DNA from: Chinchilla lanigera
Lineage: Eukaryota; Chordata; Mammalia; Rodentia; Chinchillidae
NCBI RefSeq assembly: GCF_000276665.1
Contig: NW_004955438.1
Span: 6,777,161 to 6,841,160, forward strand
DNA: 64,000 nt
Direction: 5' to 3'
The translations under genes and the position numbers were made by a program. Within the stretch, counting starts at the first letter, position 1; each line of letters starts with the position of its first letter. Positions 58,916 to 64,000 of the stretch are shown piece by piece. The notes beneath the pieces are model-generated. The model was given only the letters and a program-made list of their open reading frames with translations, searched no databases and was not told the DNA's origin.

Positions 58916-59026
58916 GGGGCTGGGGATTTAGCTCAGCGGCAAAAGCGCCCGCCTGGGAAGCGCAAGGTCGTGAGTTCAGTTCCCGGTACCGGAGAAAAAC
59001 AAACAAAAAACCAAACAAACAAACAA
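58916..59026 (+). mobile_element. ID-type SINE, young-looking
   Basis: GGGGCTGGGGATTTAGCTCA, GCGGCAAAAGCGCCCGCCTG, GTCGTGAGTTCAGTTCCCGG and TACCGG, then an (AAAC)n tail. AAAATATGATACT at 58902-58914 and AAAATATTATACT at 59027-59039 are the duplication with one change. Confidence 0.97.
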
Positions 59027-59317
59027 AAAATATTATACTGCTACTGAACACATTAACTAGAGGATGAGGAAAAGATTATTTCCAGTTTGACTATGAAAGA
59101 CATGATATCGTTTCTTAAAGTAAACAAATTTGTTCATATCATTTTTTCAATAAACTTCAGCAATGCTGACTTTCCTTTTCCTTCAATGTATTTTGGATAT
59201 TTATTTATAACATCTTAAATTGTACTTTTTCAGAAAACATCCTTCTCTACCTTTAAGCTAAAACGAAGTTATTATTTTTTCATATTTTAATTCTCATTTT
59301 CTTTCTGTTTTGGTCAT

Positions 59318-59458
59318 TTTGAGACTGGGGTCTCGCTATGCAGTTCTTTCTGGCCTTAAACTCACTTATGCAGCACAGGCTGGTCACGAACTCACAACAA
59401 TCCTCCTGCTTCAGCCTCCCTAGTGTGGGGATTACACTGTGTGCCACCACTCTCTGCT
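59318..59458 (-). mobile_element. B1-like SINE
   Basis: GAGACTGGGGTCTCGCTATG, CAGCACAGGCTGGTCACGAA, AATCCTCCTGCTTCAGCCTC and GTGGGGATTACACTGTGTGC are a reverse B1. Confidence 0.92.
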
Positions 59459-59461
59459 ATG

Positions 59462-59561
59462 ATTTTTTTTTTTTTTTTGTCTTTTGTTGTACTAGGAATT
59501 AAACTCAGAACCTTGTGCTTGTCAGGGAGGTGCTTGTGCCACTGAGCTGTCTCCCTAGCCC
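59462..59561 (-). mobile_element. ID-type SINE abutting a B1
   Basis: Poly-T, TGTACTAGGAATTAAACTCA, CCTTGTGCTTGTCAGGGAGG and CCACTGAGCTGTCTCCCTAG are a reverse ID. On the minus strand the order is ID, A-tail, then B1, in the same orientation with only about 3 bases between. Confidence 0.93.
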
Positions 59562-59564
59562 AGT

Positions 59565-60610
59565 ACTTTATAAATGTATGTGTACAAATTTTTTGTATGT
59601 GCTTGTTTTATACTAACCTATTAACTCTGCCAAACTATTAACTACAAACTATTAGGTCATGACTGTCAGTTTTGATAACACTGTCTGGCAGAACTCCTAA
59701 TCCAGACAAGAATCACACAAAGGTACATAAAATTTTAAGAAATAATCATTAATTTTCTTATTTCCTCCCCCACCCAAATAATCTGGTTTTAAAATATAAT
59801 GGTTTATAAATAAATGGTTTTAAAATATAGAGTAAAACGTATACACAAATATGTAGTCATGAAATACATTATATTTATCAAGTTACAGGGTATTCTTTTC
59901 AGATTGCCATTTCAATGAATATGAGAATAACATGCTTTAAAAATGGGAAATGCTATCCATCCTTTTTATATTCAGTTTTGGTTATTGTTTCCCAAAATTC
60001 TATGCTCTGAAAAAATAGTCAATAGATTTTACAGGTGAAGACATATTATTTTCTCATCAAAAATGGTAAGAATTTATAAATGAATTACATTACATTACAT
60101 TTACATTGCAATTTATATTTATTGAGAAATTTTTCCTATCAATTAATGAGTACTGTAAATAATCAGACAGGATCAAACTTTGTAAAACTCTGTTTACTAT
60201 TAAACAGTTTTTTTTATTGAACAGGATGTAGTTAGTAAATATCTTTAGTTCTGAAATACAGTATAATAAAAATATAGTAAAACCGAGGTAATGTCATTAA
60301 GATTAAACTTTATCCTTTACCATTCTTAAATTGCCTTTCTCCTCTTGTCTACTCCCTTTGGTTCACAGTAAAATGTATCACTGTACATACAAATCTTCAG
60401 CATATCTGAAATTCTTTCAAGATAAAATTGGACCTGATAAAGTAAACTTTTTATAAGTAAACAATTGCAGCAAAGAAAATATCTTCTCTCAAGACTGTGT
60501 AAGAGGGCTTATTTTAAAGTTAGATAAGTGTTGAATCAGTTAAAGTCTGGATAAAATTAATGCACTAAGTCAATGCTTGGATTCAGTCTAAGGATCAAAA
60601 CTACCAATCA
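59565..60610. other. No recognisable feature
   Basis: AT-rich. A short tandem TTACA run (ATTACATTACATTACATTTA) lies at about 60085. Confidence 0.55.
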
Positions 60611-60617
60611 TTGTTTG

Positions 60618-60705
60618 ACAGTTGTTCAGGCTGTCTTGAAACTCCTGGGCTCAAGCTTTCTCAGTAATTGGGACTACATGCATGTGCCACCATGTCTGCC
60701 TTCAC
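60618..60705 (-). mobile_element. Old 7SL-derived monomer (PB1/FLAM-like)
   Basis: TTGTTCAGGCTGTCTTGAAA, CTCCTGGGCTCAAGCTTTCT, CAGTAATTGGGACTACATGC and ATGTGCCACCATGTCTGCC fit the reverse of the ancestral 7SL monomer better than rodent B1 ('cctgggctcaagc', 'ttgggactac'). It has no tail or duplication left. Confidence 0.7.
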
Positions 60706-60709
60706 AAAG

Positions 60710-62685
60710 ACACCTTTTTATCAATTATCTTTACTCCATCTCATTTGGCACTCAAAATTTCAGACCTTAATTCATAATTATAAAAAATAGATTAAGGAAA
60801 GCTTCTCGTTGTTCTGTTGAAAACATAAGCTTTCTAGATTCCTGACAGAAATATATGGGATAAATATTGTTCAATTTATTCTTTTTTATACCACATCCTC
60901 TTTGGTTACTGAAACCAAAATTAACATATAATCTGTTCTTATTAATTTGGTGTGCTCTTAAACTCACATTCTCTATTACACAATGCACTCTCATAACAAA
61001 ACTTTAAACCTTTTTATAACAACTTTTAGAAAAATTAAATGCTTGATCCAGAAATGAATAATGTATTGCCCATGACCTTAAACTAGGAATCAGTAAGTGG
61101 CACCCTCATGTCCAGTTATAAACTCTACAGCCTTACATATTTGATGAGCTAGATTGGTAATATTTCTAATCCCTTTATCTCTCACTTTCAACCATGCAAA
61201 TACTTCTTTGTCATTAAATGCACAAAGTATTTGGAAAAAAATGTAGATTTATTCTATTGGAATATGACATAGTAATTATATTGAAAGATTCAAGACTATT
61301 TGAATAAACTCTTACATTGGTATTATTCTGTTGGGAAAACACTTATTATTAAATCTCTCTACAGAATTTTTCTTTGATAATTAAAAATGATCTATCCATC
61401 TACCACATTGGAACCTACTAGGTGCTAGAGAATAAAGTTTATAGAATCAAGAACTGAGCTAAATACAGAAACATTATTTTCTAAGAGAATCTAATGTTGA
61501 GGGTTCTTGCCTTATTTATTTCTTATTCCTGTTGATGAATGTGTAATAATATAATTTGAAATATTTTATTTATATATTTATTACCTGTAAATTCATTTAA
61601 AGTGTATATTACATGATATGCAGCAATTTAGAATTGCAAATGAAAAATTATTTTTGCCTGTTTTGAAGCTGTGTAGTCATATGAGGTTTTGATCAATAAA
61701 TATGAGCAGTACTGATGGGTGATCAAAATATAGAGTGTATACTTAAATTTCAAGTATATTCCTGACAGTAAAAGACACATTGTCATTAATTCCCCTCTAA
61801 ATCCTCACCCTTGCTTCAAACAACTTATGCCATTATGCTTGCCACTTTTTCAAGCAATTTCAGAAGTATCGTTTCCTGGGTGGTCGGAAATTTGCTGAAT
61901 GCTGACACAAGGAATGGAAAAACAAGCTGGCTCCTAAAACCATTACAGTGTGTCCTCCTCCACCCTATTTATTGTGTTTGGTGCCATAGGACTTCTGGCT
62001 GTTCTCCAAATTCAAAATGATTGTGAAAGATAAAAATTTTGAATCAATTCAAGACATAGAATCAGCCATAATACAACTAAAGACACTCAAGAAAGATGAC
62101 TTCCAGTATTGCTAAATATGGCAAATGTTAAGATTATTGTATGTAAACCAAGGGAGAGTACATTGAGGACAATTTTCTTATTGTACTAATTTTTTTACAA
62201 ATTTAAACAGTGTAAGTGTATTTTTGGATCACATTCTGTATGATTTACTACATGCTGATTTACTACATTTTGAATCTTCAGTGCTAGCTGAAGCAAGTTT
62301 TGAGAAAAATTCTCCTTCAGTGTAGCCCAGTTAATGGTTATAGAGAGCAAATCTCTCTGTTTAAATGTTTGTACATAAAGATAGCCTTGATGGGAAATTT
62401 TGATTTTTCTTTGATACTGTTTAGCTTTTAGATTAAATACTAACCTGGACTCTCCTACTAGCTTCTTTTTACTAGATTTCTATAGCTATAATAGTTAATT
62501 TACCCAAATTTCAATTATCCTGTTGTTTAGATGCATCTTCAATAAAGACTGAAAAGATCAGGCAGACAATTTTTATGTACACTGGTCAGGAAAATGAATA
62601 TCACAGCAACATTAAAATGCATACAATCGCTTTCCATTATGCTTTAAAAATGGCTTTTGCCTCTTTCGTTCTTTTTCCCTTTCCC
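60710..62685. other. No recognisable feature
   Basis: About 2 kb of unique-looking AT-rich sequence with no repeat, RNA gene or supported exon. Confidence 0.6.
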
Positions 62686-62689
62686 TTTC

Positions 62690-63640
62690 TTATTTATTCT
62701 AATTAGATGTACATTCAATTTGTTTTCCTTTGTAATGTTTAGCATTTTATTTATACTGTTAGAATTATTTCATAGTGCCTTATTGATGAATAGCTACATT
62801 CAAATTTTCAATAGACAATATAACTGATTGTTTTATCATACTTGCCTATAACAAAAATATGTTAAATATATGTTGGGAAAAAAAATTTAAAATTTCTTAA
62901 GAAAAATCATGTACTCTCAATTTATATTTGAGTGGTTATAGTGTGGAATACAACCATCTTTATTTTATTGTTTGTTTCGCATATGTAGATTTTTACATAA
63001 AACTGTATTAATTTTGTCTTTATTTCTCTCTTAATTTTTCATTTTTCTTTTGCTTATTTTCTGGAATCATATTTCATATCCTTTAAGAACTCTCTTTACA
63101 GTTTATTTTACCACTGTTGCACTCTGCTAACTTCTCAAGTAAATTTGTGTATACTGATGTGGTTCTATGTATTTATATGTGAAAAATGGCTTATTTTCAT
63201 TTTACTTTGAAGATAATCTTTTCAGGGTTGGCAATGACTCCTGTGAAACTACTTAAATATATTATTTTCCCATATCCTGGCATTTAATTTGATGAGACAT
63301 CATTTGCCAATCATAAACATTTTCTCTGAAAATAATCTAGGTTTCCTTCCAATTGCTTCAAGATTTTTTGTCTTTAGTTGCACTGTCATATACCTGCATT
63401 GCTTTGGTTGTAATTTTCTTCCTTGGACTCATATTATTACTTCAGGCTGTGGGTTTATTCCTGCAAGTTTCTTTAGTCTCAATGTTGACTATTTTGGAAA
63501 CTACTTTATTCAATACTTTCTGTGCTCCCCTTTCTTACTCTACTTCTTTTGTAATTCCAGTCACAATTACATTAGATCTAGTCATTGTATTCTCTATGCC
63601 TGTCATGATTTGGGGGATATTTTGCAAGGATGAACAATAT
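62690..63640 (-). mobile_element. Ancient L1M block, antisense
   Basis: GGTTTCCTTCCAATTGCTTC at 63341, GCTTTGGTTGTAATTTTCTT at 63401, CAGGCTGTGGGTTTATTCCT at 63444 and TTGTAATTCCAGTCACAATT at 63548 match the T-rich strand of L1M in order. The two long overlapping + frames here (114 and 142 codons) are shadows of this antisense L1. Confidence 0.65.
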
Positions 63641-63747
63641 AATACAGGACACATATTTTATAAGATCATTTATAGTTGTCACCCAAACAATCATACACAA
63701 GAGAGTGCAGGAAATCTGTTCACACACTATAGACCAGGAATGCTGCT

Positions 63748-63890
63748 GAGGGCCTGGGTCCCACAGCAGTGTCCTGCATGAGTCCGGCTGAATACCTAGG
63801 GGCCACAACAATTCTTCCCATGAATCCAACTGGAGACACAGAGCCCATAACAATATCTCACACAGGCCTGTTCCACGGATCGGCACTGAG
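63748..63890. repeat. Three-unit degenerate 42-bp tandem repeat
   Basis: CACAGCAGTGTCCTGCATG (63762), CACAACAATTCTTCCCATG (63804) and CATAACAATATCTCACAC (63846) are spaced exactly 42 bases apart. On the minus strand this gives a repeating LLWxLxxQxDSxxx peptide pattern of 14 residues, but no start or gene context supports coding. The GC-richer sequence to the window end may belong to an LTR I cannot name. Confidence 0.65.
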
Positions 63891-64000
63891 AAGACCCAAA
63901 AGTCAGTCTCTTAGCTCCCAACAGCTTCTCTGAGCTCCCATCAGCCTCACAGACTCTTCTCCAGTTCTACCTCTTATGCTGCTGCAACAGTCCTTAGGAG

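Noticed and set aside
63289..63781. Two overlapping + frames of 114 and 142 codons
   Set aside because: They lie mostly on the antisense strand of an ancient L1M. The hydrophobic look comes from T-rich DNA.

Overview
The window is mammalian nuclear DNA, strongly A+T-rich and poor in CpG, and I find no protein-coding gene that I can support. The repeats point to a rodent outside the mouse/rat group. There are many short tRNA-derived ID-type SINEs (TAGCTCAGCGG A-box, GTTCGGTTCC B-box, A-rich tails) together with 7SL-derived B1-like SINEs, plus L1, MaLR/MLT LTRs, MIR and L2. The exact ID form ending in CCCGGTACCGG suggests a beaver/kangaroo-rat-like (castorimorph) or related lineage. That is a guess from memory of repeat families, not a measurement.

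Layout. 1-4.7 kb is A-rich on the + strand, probably decayed sense L1, with one B1-like SINE in a perfect 15-bp target duplication and three ID copies. 4.7-20.5 kb is mostly featureless AT-rich sequence with an L2 end, a B1 containing an assembly gap of 110 N, ID copies, a MIR, an L1 3' end, simple repeats and one CpG-bearing patch near 12.8 kb. 20.5-23.5 kb holds an L2 fragment and a long ancient antisense L1M block. 24-33 kb is quiet except for a U1 snRNA retropseudogene at 29.15 kb and a 59-bp exact copy of its 3' end and flank 1.29 kb downstream. 33-49 kb has several L1 ends, MaLR and MLT2 LTRs, MIRs and a run of ID insertions.

49.1-52.1 kb is the most informative region. A MaLR-type LTR was split by a 5'-inverted (twin-primed) L1 with a 17-bp target duplication. 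That L1 later received an ID SINE and a 40-bp fragment matching the 5' half of tRNA-Gly(UCC). 53-64 kb has further MLT1/MaLR LTRs, two more antisense L1M blocks (one with an LTR and a younger L1 tail nested in it), B1/ID copies and a small 42-bp tandem repeat at the right end.

Nothing here works together as a pathway. The window reads as intergenic or deep-intronic sequence whose interest lies in its insertion history, especially two small-RNA-derived insertions. One possible cysteine-rich exon (about 16.95-17.19 kb, +) is the only coding candidate, and I hold it at low confidence.
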